Source: Winogradskyella ouciana (GTDB lineage: Bacteria > Bacteroidota > Bacteroidia > Flavobacteriales > Flavobacteriaceae). From it: a stretch of DNA of 64,000 nucleotides. A program made the position numbers and the translations under genes. The notes under the pieces were generated by a model that made no database searches, was not told the origin of the DNA, and was given only the letters and a program-made list of their open reading frames with translations. This document shows positions 26,775-37,337 of this stretch, piece after piece. Position 1 is the first letter of the stretch. Every line of letters begins with the position of its first letter. The DNA lies in assembly GCF_009709615.1 (NCBI RefSeq), contig NZ_WJYA01000001.1, positions 1-64,000 of the forward strand, read 5' to 3'.

Positions 26775-27620
26775 TTAAAGTGTTACTAAACCTATTGAAA
26801 CTAGGGCAAGTATAATACCTAACCAATTTTTTACGGATATATGTTCTTTAAAAAGAAAAAGGCCTATTAAAGTTGAAATAGCAACTATGGCTACATTGTT
26901 GATTGTAAAAACAGAGGAACTCTCAAATCCATCGACGCGCAATGCTTTTAGTATGTAATGCATGGAAGCGTAGTTTACAATACCCAGAATAATACCAAAG
27001 GGTATGCTTTTTAATTTAAAATGGTCTTTTGCTATTATAGATTTATAGCTTAAAATTATAATGCCGATAATGCCAGCTATCCCAAAAATTATAGCTAAAA
27101 ATAAGGCTTTATTTCCATCTGGTGCAAAATGATTTACACTAGTGTCAATGATACCAGAACCTAAAAACAATATAATAGGTAAATAGATGGATTTGGTTAA
27201 AACCACATCTGACTTTGGTTTAATTGAAGTTAATAATACAGCTATTAGTGCTAGAATTATTCCAATCAATTTTTGTAAACCAGTACTTTCGTTGTAAATA
27301 ACAATTCCGAATAATATTGGAATTATAACACTCATCTTACTTGCAACTGAAGCTACTGAGAGTCCGTTTTTTTGTGCGGTAAGCGCCAAAACATTAAATA
27401 TTGCGATAAACATAAACCCTAATGCGATTGCTTCAATAAACCAATCTGCATTGATAATATTTAGATTTATTGTTTCATCATACAGAGCTATGCCAGTTAT
27501 AAAAGCTATAACATAGTTTACAACAATAACCTGCAATGTGTTAACATTGTATTTGCTTAGAATTTTGAATACAACAAATATTGTAGTAGAGGATAAGATG
27601 CTAAGGATTAAGTAAATCAA
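26775..27620 (-). CDS. EamA/DMT family transporter
   Basis: A 281-aa integral membrane protein with about ten hydrophobic helices in two EamA-like halves (VFKILSKYNVNTLQ in the first, SSVFTINNVAIVAISTLIGLF in the second). It is a drug/metabolite exporter-type permease with unknown substrate. It is the last gene of a minus-strand operon (lipoprotein, ribD, HAD, EamA), and its start overlaps the HAD stop by 4 bp. Confidence 0.88.
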   Translation of the reverse strand: MIYLILSILSSTTIFVVFKILSKYNVNTLQVIVVNYVIAFITGIALYDETINLNIINADWFIEAIALGFMFIAIFNVLALTAQKNGLSVASVASKMSVIIPILFGIVIYNESTGLQKLIGIILALIAVLLTSIKPKSDVVLTKSIYLPIILFLGSGIIDTSVNHFAPDGNKALFLAIIFGIAGIIGIIILSYKSIIAKDHFKLKSIPFGIILGIVNYASMHYILKALRVDGFESSSVFTINNVAIVAISTLIGLFLFKEHISVKNWLGIILALVSIGLVTL

Positions 27621-28228
27621 AAGAGGTCTTTTTTTATTTCAAATAAGTTGGCTATATCTTCTTTGGTTTCATCTATATTCCAAATGTTAAATCCCATTGA
27701 TGCTGCTGTCTCGGTATTTTCTTTTGTGTCATCTATAAATAGACATTCAGTAGGATTAAGATTATTTTCTTTCATAACAAACTCAAATATATCTACATTG
27801 GGTTTTCTTAGGTGTATTTCTTGCGAAAGATAAAATTTATGAAAACAGCTTTTAAAATCTTCATAGAACTTTACATTTGATTTAATAAAATCAATATGCA
27901 TATCATTGGTGTTGCTCAATAGAATAAGCTTGTAAATGCCACTTTGAGCCAAACCTCTTACAAAATCCAAACGATGTTTCGGGAAATCCTTTAGGATATA
28001 ATTCCACGCTTCTATGATTTGATTCTCGTTTAAATGCGGAAATTTTTTCAAATAAAAGGCAATGAATTCTGAAGTAGATATGTTTCCGGTTTCGTATTGC
28101 ATATTTGCAGAAAGCATGTCGTCTTCAAAAGTTTTCAACCCAAAAAGCTCTAATGCATTTTGCATTGCACCTTGCTTGTCTAGGTTGATGAACACATCAC
28201 CAAAATCAAAAATCAACGTTTTTATCAT
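27617..28228 (-). CDS. HAD family hydrolase (YihX-like phosphatase)
   Basis: About 203 aa. HAD motif I is LIFDFGDVFINLD (nucleophile Asp in FDFGD), motif II is LLSNTND, the motif III lysine lies in LRKPNVDIFEF and motif IV is CLFIDDTKENTETA. The helical cap lies between motifs I and II. It is probably a small-molecule phosphatase. In this position after ribD, a phosphatase of the riboflavin pathway is conceivable but unproven. The ATG at 28228 (MIKTLIFDFGD) is preferred; ATGs at 28234 and 28258 are alternatives. Confidence 0.88.
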   Translation of the reverse strand: MIKTLIFDFGDVFINLDKQGAMQNALELFGLKTFEDDMLSANMQYETGNISTSEFIAFYLKKFPHLNENQIIEAWNYILKDFPKHRLDFVRGLAQSGIYKLILLSNTNDMHIDFIKSNVKFYEDFKSCFHKFYLSQEIHLRKPNVDIFEFVMKENNLNPTECLFIDDTKENTETAASMGFNIWNIDETKEDIANLFEIKKDLF

Positions 28229-28257
28229 ATTCATTTTCCGTGTAAACGGAAGTCTCA

Positions 28258-29262
28258 TTATCTGTTCAAATAAATTTTTAGTGCGTCTTTACTAATTCTG
28301 GATTCCGAAATAAGTTTTCCTGTAAATAGCGGAGCTCTAACACCATCTTTAAACTCAATATTGCTGGTAAAAACACGTGCTTCATCCCATAGGTTTTCAT
28401 CGATAAAAGTTTGAAGCGTTTTTAAACCACCTTCAATAATTACAGAATTAATGTTCTCTCCATGTAAAAGATTGCAAATCTGTTGAGCTATTGGATTTTC
28501 AAAATCAATAAGATTGTTCGTTATTCTAATGGTTTTTACTTTATCGTCAAACACATTAAAATTTGATTGTAGTTTCGCATCTTTATCTAAAGCAATTCTA
28601 ATAGGATTAGACCCTTTCCAATCCCTAACAGTTAAGCTTGGGTTATCTTGAATCACAGTATTTGTGCCAACTAAGATAGCTTGTTCTTCTGCACGCCATT
28701 TATGGACTAACTGCCTAGAATACGGGTTGGTAATCCAAACAGGTTTCTTTTCATTTTTTGTTTTTGGTGCGATAAAACCATCACGTGTTTCAGCCCACTT
28801 TAAGATAATATAAGGACGCTTTTTGTTATGAAAGGTAAAGAATCGCTTATGATGCGCTTTGCATTCCGCTTCCATAACACCAACGGTTACTTTACAACCT
28901 GATGCTTTAAGTTTTTCAACACCTTTACCAGCAACTTCAGGGTTATCATCAATACAGCCAATGACTACGGCTGGAATTTTATGGGTAATGATTAAGTCAC
29001 TACAAGGAGGTGTTTTACCGTAATGACTGCAAGGTTCTAATGTTACATAGATGGTGCTAATGCTCAATAGCGATTTGTCTTTCACCGAGTTAATGGCGTT
29101 AACTTCAGCATGGTTGCCGCCATACGGACTTGTAAAACCTTCACCAATAATAGTATCATTGTAAACAATTACAGCACCAACCGCAGGATTAGGTCTCGTG
29201 GTGCCCAATCCGTTTTTTGCGAGTTGTAAACAGCGATTTATATAGTATTCGTGACTGTGCAA
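28258..29262 (-). CDS. ribD: Riboflavin biosynthesis deaminase/reductase RibD
   Basis: A bifunctional enzyme that deaminates and then reduces the GTP-derived pyrimidine in riboflavin synthesis. The N-terminal zinc deaminase domain has HAEVNAI and LEPCSHYGKTPPCSDLI. The C-terminal reductase domain (from about residue 145) has ILKWAETRDGFIAP and VIIEGGLKTLQTFI. At 334 aa it is somewhat short of the E. coli enzyme. The start is TTG directly after the TAA of the upstream lipoprotein gene (TAATTG). Confidence 0.95.
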   Translation of the reverse strand: MHSHEYYINRCLQLAKNGLGTTRPNPAVGAVIVYNDTIIGEGFTSPYGGNHAEVNAINSVKDKSLLSISTIYVTLEPCSHYGKTPPCSDLIITHKIPAVVIGCIDDNPEVAGKGVEKLKASGCKVTVGVMEAECKAHHKRFFTFHNKKRPYIILKWAETRDGFIAPKTKNEKKPVWITNPYSRQLVHKWRAEEQAILVGTNTVIQDNPSLTVRDWKGSNPIRIALDKDAKLQSNFNVFDDKVKTIRITNNLIDFENPIAQQICNLLHGENINSVIIEGGLKTLQTFIDENLWDEARVFTSNIEFKDGVRAPLFTGKLISESRISKDALKIYLNR

Positions 29263-29721
29263 TTAAAGTTTAATTTTTACATTTTGAGTTTCATCGACGT
29301 TATATGTGGAAGAATAACCAAATACTTTATATTTTATTTCTCCTTTGTACTTCACTTCTAGTTTTTGGGATATTAAACTGCCCAATAAACCTCCTAGACT
29401 TTTTTTATCAATAATGCTGTCTGTATCAACATCAATAGTAAGCGGAATTTTAAAGTTGTTTTTAGAAGGGACATCAAATGATTCCGAAACAATATTTGCG
29501 ACTTCCGTATCGTTAATAAAAACTTTTAAATCATCGGTTTTTAGTGTGCCACCAACGTCATTCGGGTTAATGAACAAAGCATCTGCACTGAGTGTAATTT
29601 TATTAATGTTAGAATCAACAACTTCTATATTTTCCAGTCCCAAAAACTCAGGTTGCTTATTTACAGTACAGTTAAAAACCAGTGAACAAAACAGCAAAAT
29701 GAATAAAATTCTTTTAAGCAT
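29263..29721 (-). CDS. LEA type 2-like lipoprotein
   Basis: A 152-aa lipoprotein (ILFILLFCSLVFNC, lipid Cys at residue 16) with a single beta-sandwich domain of late-embryogenesis-abundant (LEA_2) style: NKITLSADALFINPNDVGGT, FDVPSKNNFKIPLTID, KYKGEIKYKVFGYSST. The function is unknown, though the domain is common in Bacteroidota lipoproteins. The ATG at 29721 is chosen so that the signal peptide is N-terminal. It is the first gene of the minus operon leading into ribD and is divergent from a GNAT gene. Confidence 0.8.
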   Translation of the reverse strand: MLKRILFILLFCSLVFNCTVNKQPEFLGLENIEVVDSNINKITLSADALFINPNDVGGTLKTDDLKVFINDTEVANIVSESFDVPSKNNFKIPLTIDVDTDSIIDKKSLGGLLGSLISQKLEVKYKGEIKYKVFGYSSTYNVDETQNVKIKL

Positions 29722-29782
29722 AAAACGGTAATTATAACTATCTTCATACCGAAAAAAAGTCAGTATAAATTTCATAAATTAA

Positions 29783-30274
29783 GTGAGTAAAGATACTATT
29801 GTTATTCGAGAAATAGAACAAAAGGATGACCCTAAAATAGCTAAGGCCATTCGGTCTGTGTTAATCGAATTTGGTGTACCTAAAGTAGGTACAGCTTATG
29901 AGGATAAAGCACTGAATTGTATGACTGAAACTTACAGTAAGCCTCGAAAAGCGTATTTTGTGGTTGAAAAAGGAAACACCATTATTGGTGGCGCCGGAAT
30001 TTCTCCTTTAGACAATTACGATGGCAACGTATGCGAATTGCAGAAAATGTACTTTATGCCAGAAGCTAGAGGTAAAGGTTTGGGTAGTAAAATGATGGAA
30101 AAATGTTTGGCTTTTGCAAAGGGAGCTGGCTTTGAGCAATGTTACTTAGAAACTATGCCGTATATGGACGATGCCAGAAAACTGTACAGAAAGGTTGGTT
30201 TTGAGAGCATTGACAAACCTATGGGAGATACAGGTCATTACTCTTGTTCCGTCTGGATGCTTAAAGATTTATAG
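29783..30274 (+). CDS. GNAT family N-acetyltransferase
   Basis: A 163-aa acetyltransferase with the motif A segment KMYFMPEARGKGLGSKMMEK and the C-terminal YLETMPYMDDARKLYRKVGFE. The start is GTG: an in-frame TAA lies immediately before it and no ATG is available before the conserved fold. It precedes prmC by 2 bp. A partner role with PrmC in protein modification is possible but not shown. Confidence 0.9.
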   Translation: MSKDTIVIREIEQKDDPKIAKAIRSVLIEFGVPKVGTAYEDKALNCMTETYSKPRKAYFVVEKGNTIIGGAGISPLDNYDGNVCELQKMYFMPEARGKGLGSKMMEKCLAFAKGAGFEQCYLETMPYMDDARKLYRKVGFESIDKPMGDTGHYSCSVWMLKDL

Positions 30275-30276
30275 TC

Positions 30277-31164
30277 TTGAAAGCACTCGATCTTAAACAT
30301 ATCTTCCACAAGGAATTAGATGTCATCTATGGTAAAAATGAAGTTGAAAGTTTCTTCTTTCTATGTACCGAACACTATCTCAATATTCCTAGAATACAAT
30401 TGACTTTAGAGCCAGAATTTACATTCACTAAATCTGAAACAGGCACCTTTTTTAAAGTGCTCGAGGACTTAAAAAAACAAAAGCCCATTCAATATATTTT
30501 GGGAGAAACAGAATTCTATAGTTTAAAGTTTAAGGTCAATGAACATGTGTTGATCCCAAGACCGGAAACGGAAGAATTGGTTGATTGGAGTGTTAAGTGT
30601 CATTCTGAGCGAAGCGAAGAATCTCAAATAAAGATATTAGATATAGGTACAGGTTCAGGATGTATAGCTATTAGTTTGGCAAAGAATTTACCACGTGCAA
30701 AAGTTTATGCTTTAGATGTAAGTAAGGAAGCATTAGCAATAGCAAGGAAAAATGCCGAAATCAATAAAGTTGACATTGAGTTTATTGAAGCGGATATCTT
30801 AAAGTTGAGTAAGGATTCTTCCCTTTGGGAAGATGTCGCTTTGCGACAGATGGGCTTATTTGACACGATAGTGTCTAATCCACCATACGTAAGAAACCTA
30901 GAAAAGGCAGAAATAAAGCCCAATGTATTAGACAACGAACCACATTTGGCATTGTTTGTTGAAGATGAGAAGCCACTGCAATTTTATAAGGCAATTACAA
31001 AGTTTGCTGTTGAAAACTTAAAGCCAAAAGGTCAATTATTTTTTGAAATTAACCAGTATCTTGGCGATGAAACTAAGCAATTGTTAATAGATTCAGGTTT
31101 AGGTGAAGTAGAATTGAAAAAGGACTTGAACGGCAACGACAGAATGTTGAAAGGGATTAAATAA
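30277..31164 (+). CDS. prmC: Peptide chain release factor N5-glutamine methyltransferase, with two repeat-derived insertions
   Basis: Methylates the GGQ glutamine of release factors. The 295 aa have an N-terminal helical domain, QYILGETEFYSLKFKVNEHVLIPRPETEELVDW, split from the SAM domain (ILDIGTGSGCIAISLA; catalytic SNPPYVRNLEK). Residues 108-117 (CHSERSEESQ) are encoded by a palindromic repeat (30598-30625). Residues about 178-193 (SKDSSLWEDVALRQMG) are encoded by twin hairpins (30818-30848) just before the NPPY strand. Both keep the frame and both fall at linker or loop positions. The start is TTG, 2 bp after the GNAT stop. The gene looks intact, but activity is untested. Confidence 0.93.
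   Translation: MKALDLKHIFHKELDVIYGKNEVESFFFLCTEHYLNIPRIQLTLEPEFTFTKSETGTFFKVLEDLKKQKPIQYILGETEFYSLKFKVNEHVLIPRPETEELVDWSVKCHSERSEESQIKILDIGTGSGCIAISLAKNLPRAKVYALDVSKEALAIARKNAEINKVDIEFIEADILKLSKDSSLWEDVALRQMGLFDTIVSNPPYVRNLEKAEIKPNVLDNEPHLALFVEDEKPLQFYKAITKFAVENLKPKGQLFFEINQYLGDETKQLLIDSGLGEVELKKDLNGNDRMLKGIK
30598..30625. repeat. Dispersed palindromic repeat inside prmC (HSERSEES type)
   Basis: The core TCTGAGCGAAGCGAAGAA with flanking ATTCT/AGAAT arms is a widespread bacterial intergenic repeat, known for yielding the peptide HSERSEES when translated. Here it lies in frame inside a conserved gene. Confidence 0.8.
30813..30856. repeat. Twin-hairpin repeat inside prmC
   Basis: Two adjacent perfect 6-bp hairpins, both with a TTT loop: CTTCCC/GGGAAG (30818-30832) and TGTCGC/GCGACA (30834-30848). 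They resemble a common Bacteroidota intergenic repeat. Confidence 0.75.
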
Positions 31165-31179
31165 CAAGAAAATTAAAAG

Positions 31180-31214
31180 CGACACCCTTCCTTTGGAAGG
31201 GTTAAGGAAGGCCT
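31180..31214. repeat. Intergenic hairpin repeat of the same style, before the LOG gene
   Basis: ACCCTTCC-TTT-GGAAGGGT forms a perfect 8-bp hairpin (31184-31202), followed by TAAGGAAGGCC, ending at the LOG start codon. Its TTT loop and CTTCC arms match the first hairpin inside prmC. It may also weaken read-through from prmC. Confidence 0.7.
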
Positions 31215-33793
<2,579 letters not shown>

Positions 33794-33801
33794 ATACTTA
33801 C

Positions 33802-33839
33802 AAAAAAATATGCATTTCATCGATAAAATGTATTTTTTT
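33802..33839 (+). terminator. ligA terminator
   Basis: AAAAAAATA-TG-CATTT pairs with AAATGTATTTTTTT (2-base bulge), loop around CATCGATA, ending in seven T. Confidence 0.75.
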
Positions 33840-33893
33840 ATCGTTTATATGTATAATAATTATATATTCGCTTTATAAATAAGGGATTAATTA

Positions 33894-34631
33894 ATGTTTG
33901 TAAATAAATTATTAAAAGTAATATTATTGCTTTTAGGTGGTGTCTTCATAATTCTTCAAGGCTTAGCTTATGAAAAAGAGGGTGCTGCGGTAAGTGCGTT
34001 TATGCTTGTTTTATTGACCATTCTATATTGTAGATGGACAACTAATAAGTCATTGTTCTTCTTTTGGTTTTTGGTCGCTTTTACGGCTGGGCAACTTTTA
34101 AGTTACATCTCGTGGTATGGGCCAGAGATAAAAGTAGGAGAGGTGGATTATTATTATTACGGTGCTAATGTCTTATATATTATATCCTATTTATTCCTAA
34201 TAGTAAAAATTGCATCATCATTTAAGTTAAGAGATATATTTAAAGAATTATCAATACCAATAATGATTCTCTTGCTTTTGGATGTGTTTTGTGTTGTGCT
34301 GGTTACGGATACTACTAAAGGAGCTCTCACAGGATATGAATATACATTGGAATTTACCTATAATGCAGTGATTATGGCTTTGCTTTCTGTGGCGTTAATT
34401 GATTATATGTATAGAGATGATAGAAAATCCATGCTGTTCTTAATAGGATCTATTTTTATTGTGTTTTCTGAAATTATTCAGCTAGCATATTATTATGTGT
34501 TAGAAGACAAAAGCTTGATTTTTGTTTACTCATTATTTTTAGTAGTTGCGTTTTTATTCTTTTATCTACAGTCGCAATTACAGCTTTCTGAGCCACAGCC
34601 AAACTATATAGATGAGCAATTAGAAGCTTAG
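33894..34631 (+). CDS. Eight-helix membrane protein, possibly YhhN-like
   Basis: A 245-aa protein with about eight hydrophobic helices (roughly residues 7-24, 30-46, 53-72, 88-106, 118-138, 150-170, 178-200, 208-226) and a polar tail. Length and helix count fit YhhN/lysoplasmalogenase-type proteins, but I see no decisive motif. Its last 12 bases overlap the end of the convergent DoxX gene. It is likely transcribed alone after the ligA terminator. Confidence 0.65.
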   Translation: MFVNKLLKVILLLLGGVFIILQGLAYEKEGAAVSAFMLVLLTILYCRWTTNKSLFFFWFLVAFTAGQLLSYISWYGPEIKVGEVDYYYYGANVLYIISYLFLIVKIASSFKLRDIFKELSIPIMILLLLDVFCVVLVTDTTKGALTGYEYTLEFTYNAVIMALLSVALIDYMYRDDRKSMLFLIGSIFIVFSEIIQLAYYYVLEDKSLIFVYSLFLVVAFLFFYLQSQLQLSEPQPNYIDEQLEA

Positions 34632-35012
34632 TTTTTTACCGATAATAGGTATGGCTTTTCTTTGGTTGTACAAAATAATTGCGCTAAGAACAAACGTTGC
34701 AATGGCTGTGTAAAACAATGTGCCTCCATCACCCTGCACTTCAATTCCCAATTTTGTAAGATGCATTACAATAGCACCACTCATTAAACCTAAAGCCAAT
34801 AATGCACCAGCCCAAATGGTTTTTGGTATTAAAAGTAAAATACCAGCTATGAGTTCTAATATGCCAATACCTATTCTTCCGTAAGGTTCTAAACCAACAG
34901 TTTCAAATATATAAACACTGACGTCATCTGCAGTAAACTTAAAGCGAAGCGTTTGAATTAGAATTATGGCTACAACAATTCGTAGTACTAAAATGATTTT
35001 GTCAGATTTCAT
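34620..35012 (-). CDS. DoxX-like family membrane protein
   Basis: A 130-aa protein with four hydrophobic helices and DoxX features (LRIVVAIILIQTLRFKF, GRIGIGILELIAGILLLIP, GALLALGLMSGAIVMHL). The function in Bacteroidota is unclear; related proteins take part in thiosulfate or oxidative-stress metabolism. It lies 59 bp after the 5'-nucleotidase gene pair and could be read from it. Confidence 0.85.
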   Translation of the reverse strand: MKSDKIILVLRIVVAIILIQTLRFKFTADDVSVYIFETVGLEPYGRIGIGILELIAGILLLIPKTIWAGALLALGLMSGAIVMHLTKLGIEVQGDGGTLFYTAIATFVLSAIILYNQRKAIPIIGKKLSF

Positions 35013-35071
35013 AATTTCAATGGTTGAATTGAAATCTTAGACGATTCTATTCTTTTAACTTACAAAAGAAC

Positions 35072-35983
35072 TTATACGATTATTGAAGCACCATCTGATT
35101 TTACGGGTTCACCTGGTTCAAAATAGAAGTCAATTTTACCTAGGTACAAACCATAAGCACCAACCTGATTTATAAGTACATTTTTACCTGCGCTATTCTT
35201 TTCTATAGTTGGTTTTGGTAAGAAGGTGTGTGTGTGACCGCCTATTATTAGGTCTATATCTTTTGTAGCTCTTGCTAAGTTCAAATCACTAACCCTCTCT
35301 GGTCTATTTCTATAATAATAACCAATATGAGACAAGCAGATTACTAAATCACATTTTTGTTCTTCCCTTAGAATACGAGACATGTCTTGGGCAACCTCAA
35401 TTGGATTTTGGTAAACCGTTTCCTTATACATATTTTTATCAACAAGACCTTCAAGTTGAACACCTAAACCAAACACTCCTATTTTAATACCGTCTTTTAC
35501 TAAGATCTTGTAGGGTTTTACATGTGTGTCCATTACTGTGTTCGAAAAATCATAATTCGCAGAGACAAATTCAAATTTAGCATGTGGTAGTTGCGCATAT
35601 AATCCATCTATGCCATTATCAAAATCATGATTACCAATGGTCGCCAAATCGTAATCTAACATGCTCATTAACTTAAATTCTAACTCACCACCATAGTAAT
35701 TAAAATATGGAGTACCTTGAAAAATATCGCCAGCATCAAGCAAAAGTGTATTAGGGTTTTCTTTTCTAATAGATTCTACTAAAGTAGCTCGTCTTGCCAC
35801 ACCACCTTTATTAGCGTTACGCTCATGGTCTGGTCCAAAAGGATCTATATGGCTGTGTACGTCGTTTGTATGAAGTATGGTAATCTTTTTGGTTTCTGGC
35901 CCAAAGGATTGCAAACCTAATCCGCCCAAACCTAGTAATGCTGTTGCTGCCGTAGATTGCTGAATAAATTGTCTTCTTTTCAT
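35072..35983 (-). CDS. Metallophosphatase half of a split 5'-nucleotidase (Tat-exported)
   Basis: A 303-aa protein with a twin-arginine-like signal (MKRRQFIQQSTAATALLGLG) and the calcineurin-like catalytic domain of UshA-type 5'-nucleotidases. Metal motifs are HTNDVHSHIDPFG, LLDAGDIFQGTPYF, ATIGNHDFDNG and IIGGHTHTF. It ends after that domain, while the substrate-binding 5_nucleotid_C domain is the separate gene just upstream (2 bp gap). The two products probably act together on extracellular nucleotides. Confidence 0.9.
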   Translation of the reverse strand: MKRRQFIQQSTAATALLGLGGLGLQSFGPETKKITILHTNDVHSHIDPFGPDHERNANKGGVARRATLVESIRKENPNTLLLDAGDIFQGTPYFNYYGGELEFKLMSMLDYDLATIGNHDFDNGIDGLYAQLPHAKFEFVSANYDFSNTVMDTHVKPYKILVKDGIKIGVFGLGVQLEGLVDKNMYKETVYQNPIEVAQDMSRILREEQKCDLVICLSHIGYYYRNRPERVSDLNLARATKDIDLIIGGHTHTFLPKPTIEKNSAGKNVLINQVGAYGLYLGKIDFYFEPGEPVKSDGASIIV

Positions 35984-35985
35984 GT

Positions 35986-36747
35986 TTAATCCTCTAATTT
36001 TATAAAGCGATTATCGCGTTTCGGGTTGATCGTATCTTTCTTTTTAAAATAGTCAATAAGTACGTTGCGTATTTTATAATCCAATACGTATAAGCTGTCG
36101 TTGGGATGAAAAAACGTCATGCGATCACCACCATTATATAAATAGTCGTTTGTAGCGACATGATATATGGCGTCTTTATCGATAGGTTTTCCATTTAAAG
36201 TAGCAGAACTAATTTCAAAATCCTTTCCAAGTTCCAATTGTAGGTGATTAGAAACGGGATGAGCACGCTTGGCTTGTGCTAAATATTGCATCATATCCAA
36301 AACTTGTTCTCCTTTCATCGCTACCACTACTACAGAATTTTCAAAGGGCATAACCTCAAAAGCAGTTCTAGTGGTAACATTTCCTTTGGAAATTATAGAA
36401 CGAATCCCACCATGATTTAAGAGTACTAAATCAATATTTTTTCCTGTGCGTTGCTTAAAAACAGGATTGCTTTCTTCAAAAACAGCGTCAGCCATGAGGT
36501 TACCAATAGCAGTATTTAGTTCACCGTCAGTTTTAGAATAGGTTTCTGGTGCGTAGGATATTATACTATCTAGGTTCTTATTTACGTTTTCCCTGTAGGG
36601 TTTAATAAAATTTTCAATTGCGGTATCCGAAGCGATATCGGCATTGATTTCTATACGTTTACCTTCAATTTTAGAGATGTGCGTTTCGTTATGGCACGAA
36701 AAAATGAACAGTAAAATAAACAGTTTAAAAAGATGTTTAATTATCAT
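35986..36747 (-). CDS. 5'-nucleotidase C-terminal domain lipoprotein
   Basis: A 253-aa lipoprotein (LFKLFILLFIFSCHN, Cys at residue 18) that consists only of the UshA C-terminal nucleotide-binding domain: NTAIGNLMADAVFEES, VLLNHGGIRSII, FEVMPFENSVVVVAMKG and HVATNDYLYNGGDRMTFF. On its own it lacks metal-site residues. It is the first gene of a pair with the metallophosphatase, an order reversed relative to the fused enzyme. Confidence 0.9.
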   Translation of the reverse strand: MIIKHLFKLFILLFIFSCHNETHISKIEGKRIEINADIASDTAIENFIKPYRENVNKNLDSIISYAPETYSKTDGELNTAIGNLMADAVFEESNPVFKQRTGKNIDLVLLNHGGIRSIISKGNVTTRTAFEVMPFENSVVVVAMKGEQVLDMMQYLAQAKRAHPVSNHLQLELGKDFEISSATLNGKPIDKDAIYHVATNDYLYNGGDRMTFFHPNDSLYVLDYKIRNVLIDYFKKKDTINPKRDNRFIKLED

Positions 36748-36792
36748 TGAATAACTTCTATATAGTTAACGGATATTTGCAAGTGCTTTTAG

Positions 36793-36800
36793 TAAATTTG
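36793..36800 (+). promoter_or_regulatory. Predicted -7 promoter box of the DUF6913-dapA unit
   Basis: TAAATTTG fits TAnnTTTG and ends 18 bp before the start codon. Confidence 0.6.
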
Positions 36801-36818
36801 CACAAAGTCTAAAGATAA

Positions 36819-37337
36819 ATGTTTTTAAAAGCTTTTAAGGAAAAATCGAACCGAAAGTACATTAATAAATTGTTAGATATTCCAAAAGCGGCTGTAAATA
36901 ACAATAAGGTTAAGACTATCGCGGTTTTGCTTAATGCTAATGAATATGATGATTTTGAGTCGTTTAGACTGTATTTTAAAGAACTGAATTTAACATCTCC
37001 AAAGCATAAAGTTGTTGCTTTTGTTAATGATGATAAATATGAATCTAGTCAATGGGAAACGTATTTTAGTCCAAAAGACTTCGGGTGGAAAGGCAAATTG
37101 AACAATATAGATTTACAGTCTTTTGTTGATGAAGATTATGATGTATTAATCAGTTTTTATAAGCAGGAAAGTTTAGAATTGAATTTAATAACAGCACTTT
37201 CAAAAGCAAATTTTAAAGTTGGATTGGCCAGAAATGATGAACGGTTGTACGATTTGATTATAGATCTTAAACCAAAAGAAATAGAAACGTTTAAAAAAGA
37301 ATTTAAGAAATATCTCAACATTTTAAATAAAATATAA
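36819..37337 (+). CDS. DUF6913 family protein
   Basis: A 172-aa soluble protein without signal or membrane segment and with an alpha/beta pattern (VKTIAVLLNANEYDDFESF, SPKHKVVAFVNDDKYES, YDVLISFYKQESLELN, KVGLARNDERLYDLIID). It corresponds to the flavobacterial DUF6913 family, whose function is unknown. Its stop overlaps the dapA start by one base (TAATG), so the two are translationally coupled and a link to lysine/peptidoglycan supply is possible. Confidence 0.8.
   Translation: MFLKAFKEKSNRKYINKLLDIPKAAVNNNKVKTIAVLLNANEYDDFESFRLYFKELNLTSPKHKVVAFVNDDKYESSQWETYFSPKDFGWKGKLNNIDLQSFVDEDYDVLISFYKQESLELNLITALSKANFKVGLARNDERLYDLIIDLKPKEIETFKKEFKKYLNILNKI

Noticed and set aside
35072..36747. Frameshifted pseudogene of a fused 5'-nucleotidase
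   Set aside because: Each half has its own start and its own export signal, and the domain order is reversed, so it is a genuine two-gene arrangement.
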